This document shows positions 20,114 to 29,684 of a stretch of 64,000 nt of DNA, piece after piece. The notes under the pieces are model-generated. The model was not told where the DNA came from and searched no databases. It worked only from the letters and a program-made list of their open reading frames with translations. A program made the translations under genes and the position numbers. The stretch's first letter is position 1; each line of letters starts with the position of its first letter. Source of the DNA: Malassezia japonica (Eukaryota > Basidiomycota > Malasseziomycetes > Malasseziales > Malasseziaceae); NCBI RefSeq assembly GCF_029542785.1, contig NC_083371.1, forward strand, positions 434,001-498,000, written 5' to 3'.

Positions 20114-23100
20114 ATGGAAGGACGCGCGAGCGAGGTAGGTGCGGCGCCTGACGCAGTTGGCCGAGGTCTCGGCAAACCTCGACCTCGAGGCGCGCATTCG
20201 TGATGGTGCGCAAAACATGCTCAAGATGCTTGACGCGCGGGGGGACGAGAACGAGGCGCTACGCAGCCAGATTCAGCGAGAGCTGAGCGTCGCCGAGGCG
20301 CAGCTCCAGGCACTCCAGGCACGGAAGGATGAGCTGCAGCAGCGCGCGACCAAGAGTATGTGGAAATCCTAACCTAGCGTCCGACACGGGCAATTTCCTG
20401 CGGCCGCGTGCCATCCGCGCCGTCCAGGGGCTCGAAGACTTGAACACGGGCGAGCTGCACTTTGCGCCGAGCACGCCCGAGCTCGACGAGGAACAAGCGC
20501 GCGTTCGGAAACTGCTTCCGGCCCTCGCACACGTTCTCACGCAGCTCACCACCGATGCGGGGCTGCGGGCAGCACCCGGCGCGCCGCCCGTACCACCGGC
20601 GCGCCGCGTGACGCGCGCGCAGATCGACGTGCTGTCGTTCATGTCGAGCATGTTGCGTGCGCACTCGCTCCTGTGCGTGGACTTAGATATGGACGTGCCG
20701 CCTCTGCTGCCGCTGTATGTCGTCTTGCTCACGCAGCCTCTTGGAACTGATTGGACAAGGTGCGAATGACCGGGTACGAGCGTATGGACTGCGCCTGCTA
20801 CGCTACATGCTGCACGACGGGCTGGTGCAGCGCCTCGCCGAGCACCACCGCAGTGCGCTCGGCCTTTTTGTAACGCGCGCATTGGCGCGGGAAGAGGCAC
20901 AGAGCTTCGAGCGCGAGCAGGCACTGAAACTCGTACGTGCGCTGGCTCTGTGGGACGCACAAAGCACCAAGCGTACGCACCTCCTATCGGAAGGGATCGT
21001 ACGCGCGCTGGTCGCCATTGCGCACGAGCCTGAGGACGTGCTGCACTCGGCTGTGATCGAGACACTAGCAGAATGGGCGATGCTCGACGCGCCGCTCCTC
21101 GCACGCACACTGGCCTATGCGCCGCTGTGGCGCGCGGTGTGTGAAATGCCGCCGCAGCGCTCCAAGGCCCTGGTGCGGTGCTTGATGGGGCTGCTGGAGC
21201 GCCCCGAGACGCGGCAGTTTGTGTGTGCGGGCACGGACCTCGCCGGGGTGCTTGCGGGCTTTACCAACGTCCCGACCACCGCCCAGGAGCACTATGAACA
21301 GCGGCTACAAACCACCGAGCAGGTCACGCTGTGCCTGCTCACTTCCTGGGAGGGTCTGCTGTACTTGTGCATGAACGACTGTGCGGCACTGCGCACCATC
21401 GTGTCTGCATTGCACCTAAACCAGCCGCGGATCCAGTCGCGGATCCTCGCGACGCTCATTGCGCTCTTCCTCTCGACCTCGCCCAAGAAGCGGCCAGAGG
21501 ACGGGCACGACGCACGGGCGCGGCCGCCGCCGATTCCGGGGCCGGCGCTGCGTGAGCAGTACCTGGGCCTGGTCCTGGTCCTGCTGCTCGATGCGGGCCT
21601 GATGGACGCGTTGGTCAGCATTGTGCGTGCCTCGGACGAGCTGCGGCCGGTTGCGAGCCACCTCATGCGCCTCGTCCTAAACCTCGCACGCCGTGTCTTG
21701 CCGGATACGAGTGCGCATCTGCACGCCTTCCCCGACCTGGTGCGCCTTGCATGTGACAGCAAATCCGAGCCGCTCGAGAGCCAGCTTGCGGCCAAGACGG
21801 CGCTCCTGTCGATCGACCGCGTCGAGTCGCACCTGCCGTTTGGCTCCGTGGACGTGATGCAGCACCAGCAGCAATACTTGAGCGACGTGCGCACGCACCT
21901 TGATGCAACGATCGACGATCAGCAGTTCCGTGCGCTGATCCGCGACTCGCTCGTGATGGCGACCAAAGAGCACATTGCGTGGAACGTAGGCGCGCTCCAC
22001 GAGCTCTTGGACGGACCACTGCTCAACGCCCGACGGTTCGAAGAGGCGCTCACCAGCACCAAGCTGATCCGCCGCCTCCTCTCGTTCTACCGCCCATTCT
22101 CGTTCCGGTACTCGGGCCTGCAGGCCAGTGCAAAGAACGAGCAGTGGACGGCGCTTGGGCGCAAGTACTTCCGCGTGCTCCTACTGCATCCGGATGGCGT
22201 GCGTTTCCTGAGTGAAGATCGCTTCTTGAGCGAGGTGCGCGAGGCGTTTGATCAGCTCGTGGTACACACGCCGGACCCCCTCTTTTCGGGGCGCCACATG
22301 CACCGGACCTTGGTCAGCGGATACTTTGATTTTTTGCAGATCTTTTCCGAGAGCGTGTCAGGTCTCGAGCTGCTGCGCCACGCCCGCATTTTTACGCCGC
22401 TGCTGGCGCTGTGCAGCATGGACGACCATGCGTCCTTGGTCGTCGAGATGCTCCTACAGACGTTCGACTATGCGCACGACGCCCCGACGCGTCTTGTCCT
22501 CCGCCGCGCACTCACTGCGGGGACGGCGCAGGTGCGCCTCTCAGCCACGGTGCGTGCGTCGCACTTTTTGTGGCTGGACGGCGAGCCGCAGGAATGGGCC
22601 GTGGACATGCTCTTGTCACAGCTGTACGATGTCGCACCCCAAGTCCGTCGGCTCGCCGTGCAGCTCGTACAGCAGGCGAGTGCACATCCGGCCATGCTGC
22701 GCTGCGTCATGGCGCAGCGCCCGCTCATCGACTTGCTGAGCGACGAGGACGAAAGTATGCTCCTCCGTTTCCTGTCGCAGCCCAGCGGATTCGACCACCT
22801 CTTTGGGGAATCTTACGTCGCTGAGCAGGCGCATATTTGGTATACCCGCCAGAACACGGCGTATGTCGCAGACGCCGAGCATGCTTTGGCTCATTCCCTC
22901 GAGGCGGATGCGCCTCCGCTGCCCATCCACCTCTACTCCCAGCTTGTTGCGACCGAGGCAGGGTGCGCCTACCTCGCCGAACTAGGCCATGTGCCTGCAC
23001 TCGCCGCACAGATCAACGACGGCTGCAGTGCAGAAGACATGCTGGATTGCAAAGCCGCCCTCTGGGCTCTGGTACGTTGTGCAACTCACACAGGGTCATA

Positions 23101-23910
23101 TAGGCACGTCGGACGCCGGCGTCGCGCTCCTCGAAGAGCACGATGTGATCGATGCGATCCTGGCACTTGCCTCGAGCGCCTCGGTCGTGTCGGTGCGTGC
23201 GACTTGCTTCTATTCCTTGGGCCTCTTGGCAATGGCGCCCCGCGGCGTCGCCGAGCTTGCCCACCATGGGTGGCATGCGTCGCCCGCGGGACCGACTGCG
23301 CTGTGTCTCCCAGAAGACGCCAGCGCTTTTGTTCATGTACGTCGAAGGTCTGACCCAGATACCCCCTGTGGAAAGTGCCCCCGAGCCGCCTGCGCCGAAG
23401 CTCGTACCTTCGACCGACGTGCACGAAGCACAGATCTACACCATGATGGCCAGTCTCGGGAATGCCGTCGTGACAGGCACGGCGTGGCGTGCTTTGGCCA
23501 GGGTGTACGAAGAACACCCCGAGCGATTCCGAAGCGTCTCGCTCTTTAGCCGTGCTGTGCATCTCATGGACCACTTTGCGCTGCGCCTCGCCGTGCGGCG
23601 GCATATCTGGAATGTCCTCGAGCAGATTCCCCTCTCCCTCGCACTCGTGGGCGAGATGGAGCATACCCACGCAGAACTTGTGGTTCCCATCACACCTGAG
23701 CCTAGTTCAGCGCCGCCCAAGCCGCGCGCGCCACGCCGCGGTGCCTACCTTTATCCTGTTCCTGTCCGGCCCGGCGCGCAAGAGTCTGCAGCGGATGAGA
23801 CACTGGGTCAGCAGCCCGCCTCGGTCCAGCACGGCGCATCGCGCATGCCAGGCAGCACGACACGCGCCGCCTGGCCGTTGCGTGTCACCGGGTTTGCTCC
23901 GCACGCGTAA
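20114..23910 (+). CDS. TSC11: TORC2 subunit Rictor / AVO3 / TSC11
   Basis: Scaffold of TOR complex 2. Six exons: 20114-20134, 20157-20355, 20378-20714, 20737-23071, 23094-23336 and 23359-23910; all five introns are exactly 22 nt. Product 1228 aa. Exon 1 encodes only seven residues. Residues 8-73 form an HR1/REM-1-like coiled coil (LAEVSANLDLEARIRDGAQN), as in other fungal Rictors. Armadillo-like Rictor N-terminal and middle repeats follow; KAALWALGHIGTSDAGVALL, across intron 4, is the conserved Rictor_V block. The C-terminus is short and Pro/Arg-rich. Without splicing the gene looks like four or five overlapping broken frames. The stop is 20 nt from that of convergent COA1. Confidence 0.92.
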
Positions 23911-23930
23911 ATAGGTATCTGTGGAGCTAT

Positions 23931-24534
23931 CTATCCTTCTGCCAAGCTTGCGCCGAGGCCAGGGGCCAGCAGCGAGACGGCACGGCTCGCGTCACCCTCG
24001 GGCACAATGAGGAAGCGAAGCACTTCGAAGGCATCCGTCTTATGCTTGCGCACCGACGTGAAATACACGGTTGCAGTGCCTCGCGGGCCCTCGATCGGGA
24101 AGGACATATCGACCTTGCCCTTGAGGGGGTTGACGATGCCCTCGATCCAGGGATCGCCCAAGTAGCTGCGCTTCAGGTGTACCGGCTCACCAAGCAGAGC
24201 GTGCACGTCCTGGGAGTCTTTGATCGTCTGCGTAACCATGCGCAGGACCGAAGAGCCCACACGCTCCTTGTTGTTGAGGTAGGACGAAAAGACATACCAG
24301 AACACCACGAGCGACAAGCCGCCCACGATCACGTACGGCTTGTTATTCTGGGTCAGGCAGAGCACGTACCGGGAGCTTCGGGATTGGCGACTTTACGCGC
24401 GTAACGTGCGGCTCCCAGCGCCCAGGCTGAGTAGGGCGCGTCGACATGGGGCGCATAGAGGCATATCGACTCGCACGGAGCACAGGCATCCGCGCGATGC
24501 GCGGCACCGTGCCGTTCCACATCCAGCTCGCCAT
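23931..24534 (-). CDS. COA1: Cytochrome c oxidase assembly factor COA1
   Basis: Exons, on the minus strand, are 24534-24370 and 24347-23931 (22-nt intron), giving 193 aa. The first ~55 residues are Arg-rich with few acids (mitochondrial presequence). A transmembrane helix follows right after the intron (YVIVGGLSLVVFWYVFSSYL), then an intermembrane-space domain with LLGEPVHLKR, matching the COA1/TIM21 fold family. COA1 helps early COX1 assembly in the inner membrane. The start chosen is the first ATG; the frame is open upstream, through the double E-box. Confidence 0.82.
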
Positions 24535-24553
24535 GACCGCCGTCAAGGTGTTG

Positions 24554-24580
24554 CCACGTGGTTTAGCAAAAACCACGTGG
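24554..24580. promoter_or_regulatory. Perfect 11-bp inverted repeat carrying two E-boxes
   Basis: Arms CCACGTGGTTT (24554-24564) and AAACCACGTGG (24570-24580) separated by 5 bp, 20 bp upstream of the COA1 ATG. Each arm holds CACGTG. It could bind two bHLH dimers or form a hairpin. Confidence 0.55.
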
Positions 24581-24860
24581 AGTGTTGATCGGTGCAAGGG
24601 CCGCCGCGTGTCTAACGAGCCCTGGCAGGCCGCAGTACGCTAGGCACCGCCTCTCGTAAAAATAGCGCAAGGTCGATCATTGAAGTGGGAGACAAGTAGT
24701 CATTATCTAAAAGCAAAGATGGACTTTTAGAGGGAGACTCTTCGCTATGTACAGGTCAATAGTCGCCAATCCATTGAAAAGAAGCATGTTGAGGTGCCAT
24801 ACAACAGGCGGCAGGAAATCTGTTTCGCAGAGCGAAGAGGTGTGTGTATAGTATTTCCAA
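24581..24860. other. Non-coding gap between COA1 and glycoprotein gene
   Basis: COA1 5' flank and glycoprotein 3' flank. No convincing ORF, tRNA or repeat; moderately AT-rich. Confidence 0.6.
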
Positions 24861-26102
24861 TTAGAGCAGGAAGGCGCCAGCGACAAAGGCCGCAAAGACT
24901 GCACCGACCGGGGCAAGCGCGGGGGCGAGCGTGAAGCCACCGTTCGAGCCACCCGAGCCAGAGCCAGAGCCAGAGCCCGACTTCGAGCCCGAGCCCGAGC
25001 CCGAGCCAGAGCCAGAGCCGCCCGAGCCGCCCGAGCCGCCCGAGCCCGAGCCAGACGAGGCCGAAGAAGTCGGGATGATGTCCTTAATGCCGTTCGAGAT
25101 CGACGACACCTTGGAGCAGTTCGACGAGCTGGGCTGCGACTGGGCAGCAGTGGGCGTCTTGGCGTCCTTGTCACCGTTGGTGTAGGTCTTCTGCACACCG
25201 TTGCTGGTCCATACACCAGTGCCGTATTGCTGGAAAGTCGAGGACGAGCCGCCGGAGACAAAGACACCAGGGGGGTAAGCAGGGTCGGCCTCGCAAGTGT
25301 CGAACACGTCAGGGGTGTAGTCACCGGGCATGACCCACATGCAGCCAACCTCGTCCAGGGTGTGCTGGCACTCCGTCGTGGGCGGGGCCTTGTCCGAGCC
25401 AGCAATGCAAACACGGAAGCACATGATGTTGTGACCAACGTAGTTCATCCACTCCTCGTAGAAGACGTCCTTGCCGCTGATGTTCGAGGTAACGTTACCA
25501 CCGACGGGGTTGCCCTTCTCGGTAGCACCGTGGGGGTCAAGCTCACCACCCGTGTCACCAGGTTTGAAGTTGATCTTGGTAAAGTCACCGAGGGCCATAA
25601 TCTGGACATAAAGCGGAGTCTTGACAAAGTGAGCAGCGGTAACAGTGCCGTCGGGGATAACACGGGCACCGTTACGCGCCTTGGTACAGTACGCGACGGT
25701 CTCCTGCTCAACGTCACCCAGCTCCTTGCTGTTGTCCTTAGGGCCGAAAGTGCACCAGTCATCAACACTGTTAACCGAGGCCAGACGCGAGATCGAGGTC
25801 TGGTTGATCGTGGTGTTCAAGCTGGGCTTGTCCGGGTTGGTGGGGCCGTTCTTGCTCTGGGCAACAACACCCGGGTAGTTGGGGTCGGGCGTACCAAAGT
25901 CGAACTTGGGCGAGTCATTCGGCGCGTCGTTCAGGGCAGCAGCGCTCGAGGCAGCGCCGCCGGTCGAGGCCTGGCGCGGAAGGAGACCGTGGCGCGCCAT
26001 TTCCTCAGGCGAGCCAGCCTTGTAGCCACGGTAAACAATGGCACCATTGGCAAAAGTCGCAAGAGCGAGGATGCTCACGAGCGAACGAATGGGAAGAATC
26101 AT
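24861..26102 (-). CDS. Secreted/GPI-type glycoprotein, 'macrofage activating glycoprotein' family
   Basis: Predicted 413 aa, intronless. N-terminal signal peptide MILPIRSLVSILALATFANG. The ectodomain (about 60-330) has several N-glycosylation sequons (NTT, NQT, NVT, NIS) and paired cysteines, with conserved-looking blocks WCTFGPKD, HFVKTPLYVQ and GGELDPHG that match the basidiomycete family annotated as macrofage activating glycoprotein. Residues about 360-390 are a Gly/Ser repeat (plus-strand about 24950-25065). The end is hydrophobic (APVGAVFAAFVAGAFLL) without a basic tail, as in GPI-anchored proteins. The enzymatic role is unknown; cell-wall or surface location is inferred. Codon use is highly biased, suggesting strong expression. 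Confidence 0.8.
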   Translation of the reverse strand: MILPIRSLVSILALATFANGAIVYRGYKAGSPEEMARHGLLPRQASTGGAASSAAALNDAPNDSPKFDFGTPDPNYPGVVAQSKNGPTNPDKPSLNTTINQTSISRLASVNSVDDWCTFGPKDNSKELGDVEQETVAYCTKARNGARVIPDGTVTAAHFVKTPLYVQIMALGDFTKINFKPGDTGGELDPHGATEKGNPVGGNVTSNISGKDVFYEEWMNYVGHNIMCFRVCIAGSDKAPPTTECQHTLDEVGCMWVMPGDYTPDVFDTCEADPAYPPGVFVSGGSSSTFQQYGTGVWTSNGVQKTYTNGDKDAKTPTAAQSQPSSSNCSKVSSISNGIKDIIPTSSASSGSGSGGSGGSGGSGSGSGSGSGSKSGSGSGSGSGGSNGGFTLAPALAPVGAVFAAFVAGAFLL

Positions 26103-26440
26103 GATACCTCGTACTTTAAGAAGTGCAAGGATCAGGGATGACCAGGGGGGAGGGTAGTGGCAAGAGATGAAACCTCGCGCCGTTTCGGTTGATTACCTGC
26201 CCTGCGTGCGCGTTGAATTCCCGGCACAAACACGGCTCAGCAGGGCCGCGCGCAGGGCTGTGTTCGGTTGGCTTGGGTTTGATTCACGTGAAGAGAGAAC
26301 TTACATGCGCCAATAGACAGGGCTCGGGGTTCAGCGAATCGCGATAATATGCATGCATTGAATTCTAATCCACCTTCGGTCACGTGATGTAGAGTGGAAG
26401 GCGACTCGTCGGCCTGCCGTCGGACGAGACATTTCGAAGA
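26103..26440. promoter_or_regulatory. Divergent promoter, glycoprotein / MRPS16
   Basis: 338 bp without an ORF of note. Two CACGTG sites, at 26285-26290 and 26381-26386; the second is 55 bp before the MRPS16 ATG. Confidence 0.45.
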
Positions 26441-26921
26441 ATGGTGGTGCGTCTCCGGCTCGCGAGGCACGGTACGCGCAACAACCCGTTTTATCACTTG
26501 GTGGCTATTCAAAATACCAAGGCGCGTGATGCACGTCCGATAGAGAAGCTGGGTGAATATGACCCCGTACCGCGCCCTGTGCGCCAAGCGCCAGCTGCTC
26601 AGCCAAAGCGCGCCGAAGATCGTCCTGGGTACAACGGCGAGGTGATTCGCTCTGGTATTGTGGCCAAGCCCGTGCTGGAGAAGCGAATGGAATGGAACGA
26701 GGATCGCATCAAATACTGGCTCAACACGGGCGCTCAGCCGACCAAGTCGGTCTTCCGCTTGCTGTACAGGGTACGTTTTTCCTATCTCTCCCTACTAACA
26801 CCAGGCTGGCCTCATTCCCCCCGAAAAGCTCGAACTCTTCAAGGGCTTGTACCGCCCGGCCGCGGCTGCGGCGCCAAGCGCATCGCCTCAGGAGGGCGAC
26901 GCTGCTGCCAAGGCGGAATAA
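26441..26921 (+). CDS. MRPS16: Mitochondrial small ribosomal subunit protein bS16m
   Basis: Exons 26441-26770 and 26805-26921 (34-nt intron), 148 aa. MVVRLRLARHGTRNNPFYHLVAI is the S16 signature N-terminus, and EWNEDRIKYWLNTGAQPT is the conserved second block. After splicing the protein continues RAGLIPPEKLELFKGLYRP, the normal S16 C-terminal core, then an Ala-rich tail. Ribosomal S16 stabilises the 5' domain of the small-subunit rRNA; the encoded copy is mitochondrial because cytosolic ribosomes lack S16. Confidence 0.93.
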
Positions 26922-27084
26922 TGTCATGACTATGCATGACAAAGCTTGGCATGGCTTGGCAGCGCCCCAAGGCGCAAGCTGCGCATACTATCATGCCTCG
27001 TGCCGTTCCCATGACTGCAAGAGTATTCTTTTAATTGCATGAATGGGTATATGGCCAGAAAATGCACACTATACTGCGCGTCGC

Positions 27085-29120
27085 TTAGTTGTGGCGGAAG
27101 CTGCACCGATCACCTTGTCGGCAGCTGGACATAGTGTGAGCACGATACCAAAATACCACCGTTATACGTACCGTTCACCTGCTTTGTAGTATCGGCACAC
27201 TTTGCGCGACTTTGCGCCGTCGTCCGCATCCCTAGGCTCGTTGTCAGGCACAGGCATGCCCATTTGGGCCATCATTTCCGGGGGGGGAGGGAAGGGGAAG
27301 GGGAAGCCCGGCATGCCACCCGGCCAGGGAGGCATTGGCATCGGTGGCGCACCAGGATTAGGACTGTTGGATCCATTCCCTTGCGTACTTTGTACAAGTG
27401 ACTGGAGCATCATGGGATCGAAAGGCATCATCGGCATCGGCGGCATCGGTGGCACCGGTGGCCCCTCGCCATTCGCAGCGTTTGTCTGGCCAAGCATGGC
27501 GGCCATCGCCGAAAAGTCGGGCATGGGAGGAACATCGGGTGCGGCCGATGCGCTCACTGGTGCCGGTTCGCCAGGCAGGCCTGTGGTCATCGGAAGGGGC
27601 TCGGGCATGCTGTTCGCGAATGCCAGCACAAATTCGTCCGGCTCTTCGGGCGAGGCAGGAATCTCGTCCGGATTCATATAGACAGCCAGTAGCACAGCCT
27701 TTTCGCGCTCTTCCTGCGCAACTTTGGCCTGGCTGTCGCTGCCGCGAGGGGGAAGAGGGCCAGACTCGGGGTCGGGAATCGACAATTCACACGGCGTATA
27801 CCAATCGATCTGCTCGTCCATCTCGGCATGGGCTTGGCGGAAAGCACCGCCCTCCTCCATATCCAGGGCACCGATGCCGCTCACCGAGGATAGGTCGCCA
27901 TCGTCTTCGTAGACCGCAGGCTCAATGAGCTTCACAGCAACGAGCGGCATGCCATCGTAGTCTTTCCAGTGCACGGCTTTTTTCCGTTTCTTGCGTTCCA
28001 TCGGCGTCGCGCTGGGTGCCTCTGAGGCAGTCGGCGCGGACGAGGTCGGTTGCTGTTCAATGAGCGACATGAATCCAGCCAAGTCCTTGTTGGCATTGTT
28101 GGACGCCGGTGCACTGCGCTGTGCTCGCCGGGCGGTGGCCAGCGGATCGGCAGCAGCAGCCGGCTTGGCTGCAGTGCGTGTGGGAATACGCGGCTCTGAC
28201 AGCTGGGGCGAGGCTTTGCGCTCCGTCGGCGTGGCACGGGTGCGCGACACGGACGTAGACTGGAGCAAGGAGCTGGCAGGACGAGCCGTGCCGGAAGGTG
28301 GCTTTGATGCGGCTGTCTGCGGCGCAGCTGGCGCGGAAGAACGTGCAGGGGGGGTGGTGCTGCGTGCACGCTTCACGCTCTCTGTCGGAGTGCTTGCGGC
28401 CGGGCGTTTTGGGGCTACAGGCGGTGACTCGCGCGCCTCTGAGGAACTGCGTACAGGGACGAGCTTGCTCCATTTCTCCTTTACCGCGTCGGCCAGTGTC
28501 CGCGCCTTTTCGTTTCGCGCCCGCTTCTGGACGCCCGTAATTAGTTTTCCGAGACCCACATGGTCCTTGAGGTGGTCGAGTTCAATAGGAAGCTGCAAGA
28601 GCAGCTCGAGCAGCGGGCACACGACGTCTTTCCACTTTTCGCTTTCGTCGGCGACATCGGCCTTGCGTGGCGGCGTCGCATCGCTGAGCCACGTCGCGAG
28701 GATCTCGCGCCCGCGGATATCACCTGAGAAGGACTTCAGGTACGCGGGTGTGCCGACTTCACGCATCAGCTGCACCACCGCACGACGCTCCTCAGGGGTC
28801 GTCGGGTGCAGCTGCAGCTCGCCCGATACGGAGGAGGACAGGAGCGTGATGAGTACGCTTGCCGCCTGCGCTGGATTCTGCTCAATGAGACTGCGCGAGA
28901 TGATCAGGGGCGCGTTGCGCGCAATGTTGGGCTGGGAAGCATGTGCAAATAGGTTGTTAGACTGCGCCTGCCGGGGTGGCGGCGGCGGCACGATGCCGTC
29001 CATGTATTCGCCAGTATTTTTGGGTATGGTAGGAGTAGCGTACGCCGTAGGCGGGACGGGAGCCGTGCTCGGCATCGTCGTGGGGCCCGCGGGGAGTGAG
29101 GGCTGATCAGGGGCAGTCAT
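27085..29120 (-). CDS. PNUTS/Ppn1-like PP1 regulator with TFIIS-N domain and CCCH finger
   Basis: Exons, on the minus strand, are 29120-27172 and 27124-27085 (47-nt intron), giving 662 aa from MTAPDQPSLP. About 115-205 is a TFIIS N-terminal (LW) helical domain. Near residue 382, KAVHW in a basic context fits the RVxF PP1-docking motif, as in PNUTS. The rest is Pro/Met-rich and disordered. Splicing the last intron completes a C-x8-C-x5-C-x3-H zinc finger (KVCRYYKAGER...CSFRHN) at the C-terminus. This architecture is that of PNUTS/Ppn1, part of the PP1 module of the cleavage and polyadenylation factor. The frame stays open to 29381 with other ATGs; a TACTAAC...CAG acceptor-like site just upstream (about 29150) hints at a 5' UTR intron, so the start is less certain. 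Confidence 0.8.
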
Positions 29121-29684
29121 CGAGCCAGGTGGATCCACGCTGCTTTCGTTTCTGCAGCGGTTAGTACAGTTCACGCAACGTGCGCAGTGTGGCACAGGCT
29201 GCACGGCATCAGAAACCGGCAAGGTCTGGCACGTCTCCGGCAGAGTCGCACCGTCACCCCCATGCCGGCCGTCTGCCCTGCGCAAGCGGCACGCCGAATT
29301 GCACGAGAGAGCTACGCACTGAGTTTGCATGGACATCATCCTCGTAATGGTATGCACTGGCGCTTGTGCAGTGATGCGCACAGTGTCTCAAGCCGACGCT
29401 TGCAATACAATCTCCTTCACGTCCACAAAGTTTCCGAATGAAAACGGCACCCGAGCTCTACAAGGGTGGCGAACTATGACTAGTGATGGTGTACACGGCA
29501 GAGTACACAAGGACAGAAGCTGGTACTTTGTACACCGACAACAACGCTTACCAGGGACGTGCACGTACTCCCTGCCCACCAACGAAGGAGACAAAACGGC
29601 GCGCGGCTTTGCCACCGGCGCCGCAGCAGGCTTAGTCAGCAGACCCACGCACCCGCACTGACCAGACGTGGTCACGTCGGCGCG
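29121..29684. promoter_or_regulatory. Divergent promoter, PNUTS-like / NDUFAF7
   Basis: 564 bp between the chosen ATGs. Three GTACAC hexamers lie at 29491, 29503 and 29530. Short ORFs here have no recognisable homology. Possible 5' UTR intron acceptor for the PNUTS-like gene near 29150. Confidence 0.4.

Noticed and set aside
20717..23549. Apparent frameshifts and fragmentation in the Rictor region, suggesting a pseudogene
   Set aside because: All breaks coincide with 22-nt introns whose removal gives one continuous conserved protein.
27162..29381. Longer 739-residue start for the PNUTS-like protein
   Set aside because: The extra N-terminus is Cys-rich with no homology and the frame begins at a non-ATG codon; MTAPDQPSLP chosen, with uncertainty stated.
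29441..29480. Short ATG frame (MKTAPELYKGGEL) in the PNUTS/NDUFAF7 gap
   Set aside because: Thirteen residues with no downstream exon that I can support.
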